This document shows positions 1 to 8,909 of a DNA stretch of 35,500 nt, piece after piece. The DNA is taken from contig CM043960.1 of assembly GCA_014529385.2 (NCBI GenBank), positions 25,674,396 through 25,709,895 of the forward strand, in the 5' to 3' direction. A model generated the notes under the pieces. That model ran no database searches. It saw nothing but the letters and a program-made list of their open reading frames with translations, and had not been told where the DNA came from. Position 1 is the stretch's first letter; each line of letters begins with the position of its first letter. The stretch comes from Adiantum capillus-veneris (lineage: Eukaryota > Streptophyta > Polypodiopsida > Polypodiales > Pteridaceae). Made by a program: the position numbers and the translations under genes.

Positions 1-287
1 GTGACCTGCTACCTCTTTGAGAATCTCGTCTTGGAATGGGAGGGGAAAATGACCCCTCTTTATTGCTACATTGAGAGGTTTGTTGTCTACACAAACTCTC
101 CACTTACCATTCTTCTTTGGTGTGACCACCACTGGAGAGACTTACTCTGAGTTTTTGACGGGGTAAATGAAGCCTGCTTGTAACAAATTCCTTACCTCTT
201 TGAGCAATGCCTCTTGCTAAACTACCCCAAGCCTTCTGAGCTTTTGCACTACATGCTTACTTCCTTCCTTGAGCCTTATGTGTGTTG
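1..287 (-). pseudogene. Ty3/gypsy reverse transcriptase N-terminal remnant (element 1)
   Basis: Read on the minus strand, this gives the opening of a Ty3/gypsy reverse transcriptase. The order is HIRLKEGSK, then LLKEVRNLLQAGFIYPVKNS, then VSPVVVTPKKNGKWRVCVD, then HFPLPFQDEIL. These match the usual thumb/finger start (I-x-L-x-G-S/T-K-P, A-G-F-I-x-P, W-x-S-P-V-V-x-V-x-K-K-N-G, C-V-D-x-R-x-L-N, F-P-L-P-x-x-D). The frame holds stops and at least one frameshift, so it is dead. It runs off the window's left edge, so the catalytic YxDD box is outside. The upstream part of the same pol lies beyond the solo LTR, at 1883-2695. Identification as Ty3/gypsy RT is firm; the lineage is not determined. Confidence 0.88.
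283..287. repeat. 5-bp target-site duplication, left copy (TGTTG)
   Basis: TGTTG lies directly before the LTR's first TG. The same five bases follow its last CA at 1878-1882. A 5-bp duplication is normal for LTR retrotransposon integration and fixes both LTR borders. Confidence 0.85.
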
Positions 288-662
288 TGTCATAATAATC
301 AATATCTAATTCTCCTAAATGATTTTCTCATTAAACTGATCATTTAATATGGGGAAGTGTCAGGGGAGAAAAAGCTAGAATATTGGTTAAGCTAGCAGAC
401 CGGCCACGGTAGGGATCCAAAGGAGGGAAAATACGGATCCAAAGGGGGGGCCATCTGTAAAAGATCCATGTGCAACAATGGGATAAAAAGACCCTAAGGT
501 TCAGCCCATTAAGACTTCCAAAATGCTAAGGTTCCAAAATTCAAAGGTTGTGTCCAAAGGTCAACCATGGGGGGGATTAGATGCTTTGTGTGTGTCCCAA
601 AAGTCTTTACAAATCCCTACATAGGAGGGGCGAGCCTTGCTTGTAGGGGATGAGAGAGAAAG

Positions 663-694
<32 letters not shown>

Positions 695-1877
695 GCTCCC
701 TTTACACAAAGGGAATGAGGGACACATGTAAGCTCCCTAGCCCAGATGCCCATAGGTGTACCCAATTCCTATTGGATGGCCTTGGAGGTGGACCAATGAG
801 AATTAGGCTAGAGTAAATCTAGTTTAATTAATTTAAAAACACTTAATAAAAGAACCAATGAGAATTAAGCTCTCTAGAAGACTATTGGACAGTCTCGCAA
901 GGGGTCCAATGAGCATTCAGCAGCCCAATGGCTTGCCTGATTCCTATTGGCCAGGAGGCAAAGGGGTCCAATGAGAGTTTAGTTGCATTTATTAATTGCA
1001 TAAAGCTCTCACAAAAGGGAAAAGGGGGACACATGTCAGAAGGCTATCACTTATACTACTTAATTATCATTGGCTAGCCCTAGTAAGGTCCAATGAGAGT
1101 GGAGCATGAGCAAATAGCAAGAGGGGTCGACCAAGAGAGAGAGAGGGGGGGCTGATTTTTGCAAGGCATTATCACACACACACTCACACAATCTCATGTG
1201 TGAAGTAAAGAAGACTCTCTCTCCTTCTCAAGCTTACCACCTACTCCAAGCTTGTGAGAAGGGAGGCCTACACCAACAACTCTTGGCTTTGTGATGCAAA
1301 TCCAACCAAGAGCCAAGCTTCAATGCATGCTCATCTCCTCTACCATGCTAATTACTAAGCTAAGCTATGCTAATATGAGTGATTATGTGAGGAGATGTAC
1401 ATATTTCTCGTAAGAATACTCCTTCTTCCTCTCAATCTACTCTCATACCCCGCTAGCTCTCACCATCTTCGAAGGTGTGTGAGGTCTTGGGTCTGAGACC
1501 GGAGATAATTGATGTTGTGTTTGATAAGTGTTTTGCTTAGTGCATGAAGCTTTCATCTTCATTTCACTAGCTAGTCTTGAAGGAACACAAAGAATTGTAT
1601 TGTACAATGTCTCTCTTGATGGGAGAAACCATAATACAAAGCCTTTTGGAGGGGGGACCGGCTCTATGAAAATCCGGTCCTCAACTGTTGTCAATAGCTT
1701 AATTTATCTCTCTTTTGAAAGTATTGTTCATGCTATCTAACTAGGTGTTATGCTTTTTGTTGCTCTCTCCACCCAAGCACTCTTGTAATTCTCATTAGGA
1801 ATCTATTCTAATGAAATGCCCACTATGTTCATGCTAATTTCCACTACACACAAGTTTTTAGGCCATTAAATGTTACA
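288..1877 (+). mobile_element. Solo LTR, family A copy 1, inserted in element 1 pol
   Basis: A 1590-bp LTR starts TGTCATAATAATC and ends AAATGTTACA. It aligns along its length with 24292-25837 (same strand) and with the reverse complement of 16364-17978. Shared landmarks are AACTGATCATTTAATATGGG near the start, several CCAATGAGA/CCAATGG blocks (about 790-1100), GGGGACACATGTCA, the ACCGGCTC...ATCCGGTCCTCAAC block (about 1658-1685) and CACACAAGTT near the end. Perfect 5-bp duplications (TGTTG) flank it. No PBS follows and no PPT precedes it, because the neighbouring DNA is host pol on the other strand. It is therefore a solo LTR left by LTR-LTR recombination. It contains a (CA)n tract at about 664-692. 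Short open frames inside it (e.g. 1443-1740) look like chance ORFs. Confidence 0.9.
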
Positions 1878-1882
1878 TGTTG
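1878..1882. repeat. 5-bp target-site duplication, right copy (TGTTG)
   Basis: This is the exact match to 283-287. With the LTR and one copy removed, the minus-strand pol text runs from VVQH into the HIRLKEGSK start of RT, with a one-base shift that is part of the element's own decay. Confidence 0.85.
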
Positions 1883-2281
1883 CACCACTATGATGCCTGT
1901 GATCTTGTCATAACCATCAATGAAGAGTGTGGTGAAGTTACCCAGCATAGAGATGTACTCTTCTCTCTCTTCACTAGCTAACTTACTCGAGAGCATCCAA
2001 TGGAGCTTACTTGTATCCACCAAGGGTTGCGTACCTGATGGTTGCTCTTGGTTCGCCGGTGGTGCTTTAGATTCTGTCAATCTCTTTGGATCTCTAAGAA
2101 TGACTCCCATCACTTTGATGCTACTATCGCTCTCTTCAGTTGTTGTCATCTCTTCTCCCGAGGTGGTGAAAGAGTCACTGGTAAATTCATCTTTCGATGC
2201 CTCCAAGATCATGTTGTGTTGTTTCCTAGTCTTCATGTCATCGAATATGGGCTTCCCCTTAGAATCCTTCATCTGGATCAT
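1883..2281 (-). pseudogene. Protease-RT linker of Ty3/gypsy element 1
   Basis: The minus strand is open here for about 130 codons just before RT. It is hydrophilic, with Ser/Thr/Glu-rich stretches (about residues 30-55 of the open frame), followed by LASEEREEYISMLGNF and then GYDKITGIIVVQH. The last part is the 'Y-D-x-I-x-G-I-x-x-x-V-x-Q-H' segment that precedes RT in Ty3/gypsy pol. The natural continuation into RT is interrupted by the solo LTR. The last codons of the longer open frame (to 1844) are LTR sequence. Function is that of a spacer between protease and RT. Confidence 0.75.
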
Positions 2282-2296
2282 TCCGGTACTCCAGTC

Positions 2297-2695
2297 CTAC
2301 TTGGCCTCCATAGCCATGAGCCATGGCCTTCCGAGAATGATAGGGTAGCCCTCCCCTTTGTGTGGCATGACAAAAATGTCTACCTTCACTTCTGTGTTGA
2401 ATGCCTTCACCTTGACTACATTCACACTGCCTTCGAACTTCACTTTGATGTTATTTGCCATTTTAGCTCGGCAGGGTGCCAGCCTACTTACCTCTAGGCC
2501 TAGATGGTGCATCATTTTCTCACTCAAGACGCATATTTGTGCGCCACCATCTATGTAGACGTTTGCGATGTGTTGCCCCTTGATGTGGACATCCATGATA
2601 GGTAGGATGTCATCAAGAATCCTTTCAGAGATAGTCCTAGCTATCCTTGGTCTTGAATTCCTTGTACGTACCATCTTTATCCATTGTCTCCTCAT
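2297..2695 (-). pseudogene. Retropepsin-like aspartic protease of Ty3/gypsy element 1
   Basis: A 132-codon open minus-strand frame has the retroelement protease layout: a beta-rich start (ILPIMDVHIKGQHIANVYID), the active-site loop as D-G-G-A (usually D-S/T-G-A, or D-G-G-S/A in some plant Ty3 lineages), a hydrophobic hydrophilic-loop region with VKVKAFNTEVKVDIFVMP, and the terminal IILGRPWLMAMEAK (the conserved I-L-G-R-P-W/F). This enzyme would cleave the Gag-Pol polyprotein in the virus-like particle. It sits between gag (right) and the RT linker (left) in the normal gag-PR-RT order. The frame is open, but the surrounding element is broken, so it is not expected to be functional. Confidence 0.85.
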
Positions 2696-2722
2696 CCTTG
2701 GTGCAAGATGGAGTAATTGGGG

Positions 2723-3255
2723 CTAGGTTATTTTTGGACCGTGCATCAAAACATCTTGAACTAGGTCATATGGTTTAGCATACTCACCCAACAAAAAATC
2801 CACGATGTCGATCTTCCGCCGAGGCTTAGACGCATGCTTGCTAGGCTCTTCTTTTTCTTTCATCTTTTCCTCCCTTTGAGAGGCCTCTTCGTTCCTATCA
2901 CGCTCAACTCCCATGGCACCCACTTCTTCTACTTTTCCTTTTCCTTTATCCTTCTCTTTGACATGCTCTTCTACCTTCGCTTTCGCCTTAGCTTCAAAAC
3001 TGATGACACTTACTGCTTGGTTTCCAATAGGTGGTGGAGGTAGCGGTGGAATGAGAGGTTGCGGTGGTAGTGGTTGTACGGGCGGTCGAAGGATTTGGAC
3101 ATGTGGAATCTGATGTCGTTGCCTGGGCGGTGGTGGTCTCGCCCTTGGTGGAGAGATTTGTTTTTGCCTTCCTCCTCTATTGAAATTCTACCTTCTTGGT
3201 AAGGACAGTAGTACATGCCATGTCCATCCTCTCCACCGTTGTAACAATGGTAGTC
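2723..3255 (-). pseudogene. Gag tail with degenerate CCHC zinc knuckle (element 1)
   Basis: At about 3196-3250 the minus strand gives CYNGGEDGHGMYYC, a Cx2Cx4Hx4C zinc knuckle in which the second Cys (TGT) has become Gly (GGT). Retrotransposon knuckles bind the element's RNA in the particle. Downstream (leftward) comes a basic/proline-poor stretch and then a Lys/Glu-rich segment at 2723-2923 (RNEEASQREEKMKEKEEPSK) leading into the protease. Frames change several times, so this is a remnant. Position between gag core and protease agrees with the Ty3 layout. Confidence 0.7.
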
Positions 3256-3808
3256 TTAATTTTGTCTTCGCTGCCCTCTTCCTTTCTCTGAATTTCTAGC
3301 AGGTGCATGCACTTGCTGCACCAGATGTACTGAAATATTCTCTAACTGGCTAGTGATTTGGTTGGGTGGGTCTTTTTGATCTTCAGCCAGTTCTTGTGGT
3401 TGATTCCTCTGGACGGCTGTTTTGCAGGTGCATCTAGGTGTGGTCAACGGGCCCTTCCCGGTTCCTCTTCCTCAGTAGTCCTGGCTTGTAGACACAGCTT
3501 CTTATCTTTAAGGTGGGGTACTTCAACTGCTATTTTATACGTAGTAGCAGGAAACTTTCCCTTCACCTTCTCTTTAAGAATTGGCCATAAACAAGCCACA
3601 AACTGGTCTTTCTTTAGGAAATGGGGTGCCCCTTCACCCTCCCTCAGCGATGCAACCCGTCGTCCCCATAGATCCACAAACTTTGATTTGTATTCTGTAT
3701 ACTCAACCATACTTCCTTGCTTCAACTCCATCAACAATTTCCATAGTTTCTCGGATGTGGTGCCTTCTCCAAAACACCTTAGGAATGCTTTTATTAACAG
3801 ATCCCACT
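3256..3808 (-). pseudogene. Gag C-terminal half of Ty3/gypsy element 1
   Basis: The minus strand reads a retrotransposon Gag core: an LLIKAFLRCFGEG segment near 3800-3760, then LMELKQGSMVEYTEYKSKF, VDLWGRRVASLREGEGAP, HFLKKDQFVACLWPILKEKV and KIAVEVPHLKDKKLCLQA. This is the typical 'L-x-x-L-K-Q-G-x-S-V-x-E-Y' capsid helix region. Gag forms the particle shell. The N-terminal half of the same Gag is at 7261-7064, across a 3255-bp insertion. The next part (3256-3447) is a Gln/Pro-rich spacer leading to the zinc knuckle. Small frameshifts separate the pieces. Confidence 0.85.
3804..3808. repeat. Imperfect 5-bp target duplication (CCACT / CCACC)
   Basis: CCACT at 3804-3808 and CCACC at 7064-7068 flank the inserted TG...CA segment (4 of 5 bases match). 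Removing the insert and one copy keeps the Gag frame open across the junction, which supports this as the real insertion point. Confidence 0.65.
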
Positions 3809-4139
3809 TGTGAGGGCCATGCCCTGGCTACTCATCTCCCTCAGTCCTCCATACCGTCCTAGAGAATGACGTAGATCTATCTGCAGGTATCCCTCCCACT
3901 TGGGATCGACACTCAAACAGGACTCCGGCCTATCTCGAATGCCAATCCAAGGGGGTACATCCCTTCATTCAATGATTCTATCCGATTCTCATAATCAATC
4001 TGTCCTTGACAGCTTTCCGCACCCAGAATCGTGGTCTTTAGTCTTGATTCTCTTGATCTTTAACTTGAGGATCTGCTCTTGCTTTCTTGTTCTCCCTTGG
4101 TTCATGGCGATAACCCCTTTTTCCTGACAAGCAGGCACG

Positions 4140-5560
4140 ACAGTTATCACTTTCCCCTAAGAAGAGGGATCTTGCAATCCTACCTGGTCTCGCTCGTCCC
4201 GATTACCCATTTTTATCCCACGTAGTCCTAGCGTTTAACATAAAAAATTTAAATCAAAATCCGGCCATCTGGCCCTCCAGATCTATCCACCCACCGAACC
4301 ATTTCATGAAAATCACTTCCCGAGGTAGTACTTAACTACTACAAAATCAGGAAGACAACAGTCTATCAGACATCATCAAACAACAAGCAGCATGCAATCT
4401 GTTGCATACCCTCATTCAGGGAAATTCATCTGGTTGTTCCCACCAGATCTTTATTTAGAAACTTTTAATTCATTTTCTTTCCTTTATCTGCTATAATTAG
4501 CTTGTAACTAGTTTTATTACTAATCATGCAACACATTTAGTTTCAACCAATTCATCTTGCCTCCCCATTCAGGCCAAGATAATCGGTTACAAGCCATCAA
4601 AATGGCAGCACCTTCACAATATTTCCCAGAATTAAGTGTTTGGGAAAGGCTCATCAAGTAATTTAATCATTCCTTCCTAAGCATTTTATTTTGAGAGGTA
4701 TAGCACCATTCGATGACAGATGCACAGGATAGCCCCTATATTCCTAGCCTTTCCAGTTCCTTTTTAAGCAACCAACCTGAGTATAACCTTCTTATCCAAC
4801 TATTGGCATCAGGCCATACCCGGATTATGGCCGATTTCCAATAAGATACCGCGGGTACTTCACCCGACCGGGCAAAAATAGAACAAACCCATTCATCCCT
4901 TATCCCTCGGGCATGAATGACCTAGGTATAACAACTTGCCGGTTACGCTGCCCTAGCCGAAAAGGGTCAATCTCTAACAAGTTCCCCAAGAGAATCCTCT
5001 CAATGGGCCGGCCTTTCAATCAAATTGACCCCAAGAAGATCCATCTTGGTTCCCGGTCATTTCCAGACAATCTTCAAAACTCTTAGTTAAATCTATGTTT
5101 TGCAATGGGCTATCCCTATCACCTCTCGAGATTCCTTTTTAACTCCTAGTTGATAATTTCCAGGTTCATTCATTTATCAACCTTAATTCCTACTTTCATT
5201 AATTATCTACCATCCAAATATATTTAGAAAATACAAGCGAGTTTTTGCCTAGGCATTTGATGGTTAATGTCTCTTTGGAAATGCTAACTTTTTAAGTTCA
5301 ATCCCTGTTTTGTCGATTCCCAAGTTTTTGCAATCCTTTGCCATTCATGGGGCATCTCCATGGAAGCTTGTAGAGTTTTTGGTTCAAACAACATGGAGAT
5401 CAATTCTGCGAAGTTATCCCCTATCTCCCCCATCCCGTATTTGCAAACAAACTTGAAATTGAAAACTTTAGAAATACTCTTCAATACCAGAAATTGAACT
5501 ACTTCTATCAAACTTAGACAACTACTCTTTTCTTATGGTACCTAGCTTTCCATTTTAGGA
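4140..5560. other. Interior of the insertion, no recognised coding content
   Basis: About 1.4 kb of unique-looking sequence without a domain I recognise. A 75-codon minus frame at 5284-5511 (MIEVVQFLVLKSISKVFNFK...) has no recognisable motif. The tract before the tandem array contains several polypyrimidine stretches and no obvious inverted repeats. Confidence 0.5.
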
Positions 5561-5589
5561 AGCTAGAAGGTCATCCTATAATTTATGAG

Positions 5590-6245
5590 TTTTCGAGCTT
5601 TCCATTAAAACTTAAACCTAAAATACAAGGTAGTCACTAAAGCTTACACATAAGTGCAAAGTTACCATTAATGCTTAGCTTAAGAGAGAAAATCTACCTT
5701 TGAAGCTTAACTTTATGATGCATAGATACTCTTATCACTTGACCCTAATTGCAAGGTTTCCATTAAAGTTTAAACCTAAAAATACAAGGTAGTCACTAAA
5801 GCTTACACCTAAGTGCAAAGTTACCATTAAAGCTTAGCTTACGAGAGCAAATCTACGTTTGAAGTTTAACTTTATGATGCATAGATACTCTTATCACTTG
5901 ACCCTAATTGCAAGGTTTCCATTAAAGCTTAAACCCTAAAATACAAGGTAATCACTAAAGCTTACACCTAAGTGCAAAGTTACCATTAAAGCTTAGCTTA
6001 TGAGTGCAAATCTACCCTTGAAACTTAACTTAATGATGTATAGATACTCTTAGCACTTAACCTAATTGCAAGGTTTCCATTAAAGCTTAAACCTAAAAAT
6101 GCAAGATAGTCACTAAAGCTTACATCTAAGTGCAAAGTTACTATTAAAGCTTAGCTTACGAGTGCAAATCTACCTTTGAAGCTTAACTTTATGATGCATA
6201 GATACTCTTATCACTTGACCCTAATTGCAAGGTTTCCATTAAACC
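5590..6245. repeat. 159-bp tandem array, about 4 copies, with ~32-bp sub-repeats
   Basis: The landmark TTTCCATTAAA recurs at about 5599, 5757, 5916, 6074 and 6233, giving a period of 158-159 bp. Each unit holds five related sub-units of about 29-35 bp. They start with (A)TTAAAGCTTA-, TTTGAAGCTTAAC- or CTTATCACTTGACC-like words and end with -GTGCAAAGTTACC, -GTGCAAATCTACC or -TTGCAAGGTTTCC. Hence it is a higher-order repeat grown from a ~32-bp ancestor. Copies differ by scattered point changes. It lies in the transcribed part of the inserted segment, if the TATA box to its right is used. Confidence 0.85.
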
Positions 6246-6447
6246 TTAAAACCTCAAATGATGCACATAAACCTTCCTAGTATTAAAACACATGGATAAA
6301 TTAATCCTACTAGTAATGAAGATTACCTCCTCTAAACAAGAGGGAAGTGGGGTTGAAGTCCTTCTTGAAGAGATGTGAGGCTCAAGGAGGAAAGAAGGGA
6401 TTTGTGGTGAAGAGGAAGGAGAGAAGAGCTTCTTCACAAAATCCTCA

Positions 6448-6511
6448 AGGGTTTGGCCTTCAAGAGAGGAAGAGAGTTGAGGGTTTGGCCTTCAAGAGAG
6501 GGAGAGAGCAA
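6448..6511. repeat. 32-bp tandem duplication
   Basis: AGGGTTTGGCCTTCAAGAGA starts at 6448 and again at 6480, giving two adjacent 32-bp copies in a purine-rich stretch between the 159-bp array and the TATA box. Confidence 0.8.
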
Positions 6512-6617
6512 GAGCAAGGTTTAATGGAAACCTTGATTTACTTAAGCATAGTCTTGAGCATGGCAAGTATGCAAGTAGCTTAGCAATATATGTGTGTAAA
6601 AATACAAAGGAGAGGGG

Positions 6618-6628
6618 GTGTTTATATA
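6618..6628 (-). promoter_or_regulatory. Probable TATA box of the inserted LTR-like segment
   Basis: The minus strand reads CCTATATAAACACC. It sits just downstream (on the minus strand) of the CCAAT-containing 29-bp repeats. This is the order of a pol II core promoter, with transcription expected leftward. Confidence 0.6.
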
Positions 6629-6642
6629 GGAAATGGTGGGGT

Positions 6643-6787
6643 GGAATTCTCTTCTGAATTCCTATTGGACCCCAATTCTCCTCTCAATTCCTATTGGACC
6701 CTGTTTTTCTTTTCAAATGCTATTGGACCCCAATTCTCTTCTTAATTCCTATTGGACCCCAATTTTTTTCTTAGTTCTTATCTCTTA
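6643..6787 (-). repeat. 29-bp tandem repeat x5 carrying CCAAT boxes
   Basis: Five adjacent 29-bp units start at 6643, 6672, 6701, 6730 and 6759. On the plus strand four end in CTATTGGACC. On the minus strand each of those four therefore carries GGTCCAATAG, a CCAAT box, and several carry a second AATTGG in the opposite sense. The fifth unit has decayed. CCAAT boxes bind NF-Y in plants. An array of them upstream of a TATA box suggests an amplified enhancer in the U3 of an LTR. Regulation is inferred from the motifs only. Confidence 0.8.
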
Positions 6788-7063
6788 ACTTTATCTTTCA
6801 ATTAAGTTAGTCCCTTTTTCTCCCAGTTCCCGATCTAGATCAGTTCCCATGTGGATCTTCACGAAGAAGTATAAAAATAATCTTAATCTTTTTGGAAAAC
6901 TATAGGGACGACGTAATTTCTTATCCAAAATATCCTTGTCTTTTCATTCTGGAGTAAAGTCTCATTGTCCGCATGACTTCTTTGTCGGTCTTGCCTTTTC
7001 TAAATTATTTTCTAGGCTGGAAAAAGTTTCGAATATCTCTAGGGTTTAGGGAGGGACCTTACA

Positions 7064-7261
7064 CCACCTCTTGGTTGGCACCAAGGCGTTGTACCATGCT
7101 CTTACTTCCACTTTCATTAACAGTGAAAAAATACGCAGACACAAAGCATCGTCATCCCTTCCAGAGATGACACATGCTATTTCAAGCTTATCTAGGAAAT
7201 TCAAAGCATCTTCCCCCACCTTACCCGTGAAGGTTGGGAAGGAAATGTTTTCCATTGCCAA
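7064..7261 (-). pseudogene. Gag N-terminal half of Ty3/gypsy element 1
   Basis: The minus-strand frame starts MAMENISFPTFTGKVGED at 7261 and continues with LNFLDKLEIACVISGRDDDA, LCLRIFSLLMKVEVRAWYNA and LVPTKRW. This is the N-terminal half of the common plant retrotransposon Gag domain (F-x-G-x-x-x-E-D-x-x-x-F-L-x-K-L-E, ending at A-x-x-W-Y/F). The frame is then cut at 7064 by the 3255-bp insertion and resumes at 3808. The ATG at 7261 fits a Gag start. Confidence 0.85.
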
Positions 7262-7747
7262 AAATAAGATTTTTTAAACCTTTAAAAAAAACAATAAGTA
7301 GCTTAGTGGCTTATAGAGGCTTTCTTATAGGGTTGGGTGGATAGATCAGAATAGGATGAAAATGGAAACATTGAAGGAGTGATGATAATCCAACACGGGG
7401 AGGATAATGGGGTTTGGGGAGCTAAGGATCTCTCCTAGCACCAAACAGATACACAATCTTCTGTGGATAGAATATTTTCCTATCTACATATATATTTACA
7501 TGCATGTGCTATAGAAACTTAAATGGAAAAGCGGTTGGTCCCTTATCCATGATGCACAGAGTGTAGAGTACTCACTTATACTCTTACCATGCCAGTGTTG
7601 ATAAGTTAGCACATCCACAGGAGATCATCGCCCTTCATAGGCTCCACCTTCCCATTCATCGATCAACATGTATGGAGTGATGGCGATGCATTTGACCACT
7701 CCTAGCCTTTTAGGTAGCAACATTTGCAAGTAGTTACCGTAATCGGC
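7262..7747. other. Region 5' of gag, no LTR or PBS identified
   Basis: This should be the leader of element 1. I see no match to a tRNA-Met or tRNA-Asp primer site and no clear LTR end. TTTGGTGCTAGGAGAG on the minus strand (about 7440) has a TGG start like a PBS, but I could not assign a tRNA. A short AT-rich tract (CATATATATTTACATG) is at about 7486-7501. Confidence 0.45.
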
Positions 7748-8722
7748 TCATTGCTTGAATTCCACACCATTTAATTGTAGCTCATCTCCGGCCCACCGGG
7801 TTTCACCTAAGGTAGTCAGTTTCTTCAGGATGAGTTGTACGAGGAGAAGAGGAAGGCCCTCTACCTGCCCTTCAAAACAGCAAGGACAGTAGCCAAACCA
7901 CTCCTCTCTAGGGCATGGGAACCTCCTTACCACCTCTGCTTTGGGATTGTCAAAGTGAACTAGTAGCACTCACATGCGCATCGGGAATCGATAGGCAATC
8001 TTCCACCACTTTGCTTCGGATGACCTTCTTTTTAGCAGCCTAGCACGATTCTACTTTTCAAACTCGAAGCACTTACGTGGCTAGGTGTTTCTTCTTCCTT
8101 GAGGGTCATGTGATTTAGGATTGGTTTGGCCCTCCTTTTCCTTTGGCACGAGCAGCCCCTTTGGGCCACTTATGAGCAGATGCTATACCTTTACTTCCAA
8201 ATTCCTTGGCGAAGAGAGGCTTTACCAACCTCTTTCCTTCCTTAATATGGATGATCTCTTCGCGGTGGACGTTGATGTAGAGGTTTGCTTCTCCTTTACC
8301 TCTGACAGCACTCATTGATAGAGTGCGGTGGGTGACGGCAATGAGAGCATCCTGCAGTCCTCCCTCTGGTGGCTCTTGATCTGCGGTTAGAGTGAGAGAC
8401 GCGAGATGAAGTTTTTACTTCCTGGATGTTGACGACCGTGTATTCTGGAAACACCACTTCAATGAAGGTGGTCGGTGCTCCTTCAATTTCTTCCTCCTCT
8501 GTTCTCCAATTGGAGAATTCCCGCAGCCACTTGTCCATGGTCAACGACGTGCATCGTTTTCAGCATTGTAAATTGGAGGTTTCCAAGAAGTCCTCCTCAG
8601 TGGGGGCACCAAATAACAAGGAGAAGTTCAAAATGGATCCCAGCGGCCTCTATGCCAGGACCGTGCACTCCGAATTCGTCAAGGGGAGTAAACAAGGGCA
8701 CCACCTAGCTTTGAGTGGCTAG
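7748..8722 (-). pseudogene. Unrecognised coding-like remnant, minus strand
   Basis: Three minus-strand frames (8544-8296, 8315-8115, 7969-7748) follow one another and read like real protein text. The first holds TMDKWLREFSNWRTEEEE and FIEVVFPEYTVVNIQEVK. The second holds KEGKRLVKPLFAKEFGSKG. The third holds CCFEGQVEGLPLLLVQLILK. I do not recognise the family. They lie just 5' of gag of element 1 on the same strand. They could be part of that element's long leader, the 3' end of another element, or a captured gene fragment. Overlapping plus-strand frames look less protein-like. Confidence 0.4.
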
Positions 8723-8765
8723 GATGCAGATATCAGTGATTAAAATAACACTAATACAACACACC

Positions 8766-8909
8766 TTAGAGAGAGAGAGAGAGATATGTAGACGTAGATG
8801 ATAAAAACCCCTCGGGATATGAGGGCAAACTTGATTCAAAGTGGTATTTACAAAAAACTTAGTTTTGGCGAGATGGAGAGAGTGGTGATAGAGAGAGAGA
8901 GAGAGAGAC
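8766..8909. repeat. Short (GA)n microsatellites
   Basis: Two short GA runs, at about 8767-8784 and 8890-8909, lie in otherwise unremarkable sequence. Confidence 0.85.

Larger units (their letters stand above)
3809..7063 (-). mobile_element. 3255-bp TG...CA insertion in gag, probably a long solo LTR
   Basis: The segment begins TGTGAGGGCC on the plus strand and begins TGTAAGGTCC on the minus strand, so its ends are imperfect inverted repeats (8 of 10). It splits the gag of element 1 and is flanked by CCACT/CCACC. On the minus strand a CCAAT-rich 29-bp array (6787-6643) lies upstream of a TATA box (about 6628-6618). That is the U3-to-R order expected of an LTR, with the rest (6600-3809) as a very long R/U5 containing a 159-bp tandem array. 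I see no gag or pol protein signature inside, and no second internal copy of the ends. It could be a long solo LTR, a LARD-type element or another element class. The LTR reading is inferred from ends and promoter order. Confidence 0.6.

Noticed and set aside
288-357. ATATGGGGAAG before TGTCAGGGG as PPT and LTR start at 358
   Set aside because: Homology with copy 2 begins earlier, and only a start at 288 gives a matching 5-bp target duplication with 1878-1882.
1443-1740. Overlapping ORFs of 70-83 codons
   Set aside because: They lie wholly inside the LTR and are not kept open in the other LTR copies.
5925-5945. Telomere-like AAACCCTAAA in the 159-bp repeat
   Set aside because: A single occurrence in one unit; the other units read AAACCTAAAA. 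It is a chance variant, not a telomeric array.
5590-6245. CRISPR array
   Set aside because: Repeat units are contiguous and diverged with no unique spacers between identical repeats, and the setting is a plant genome.
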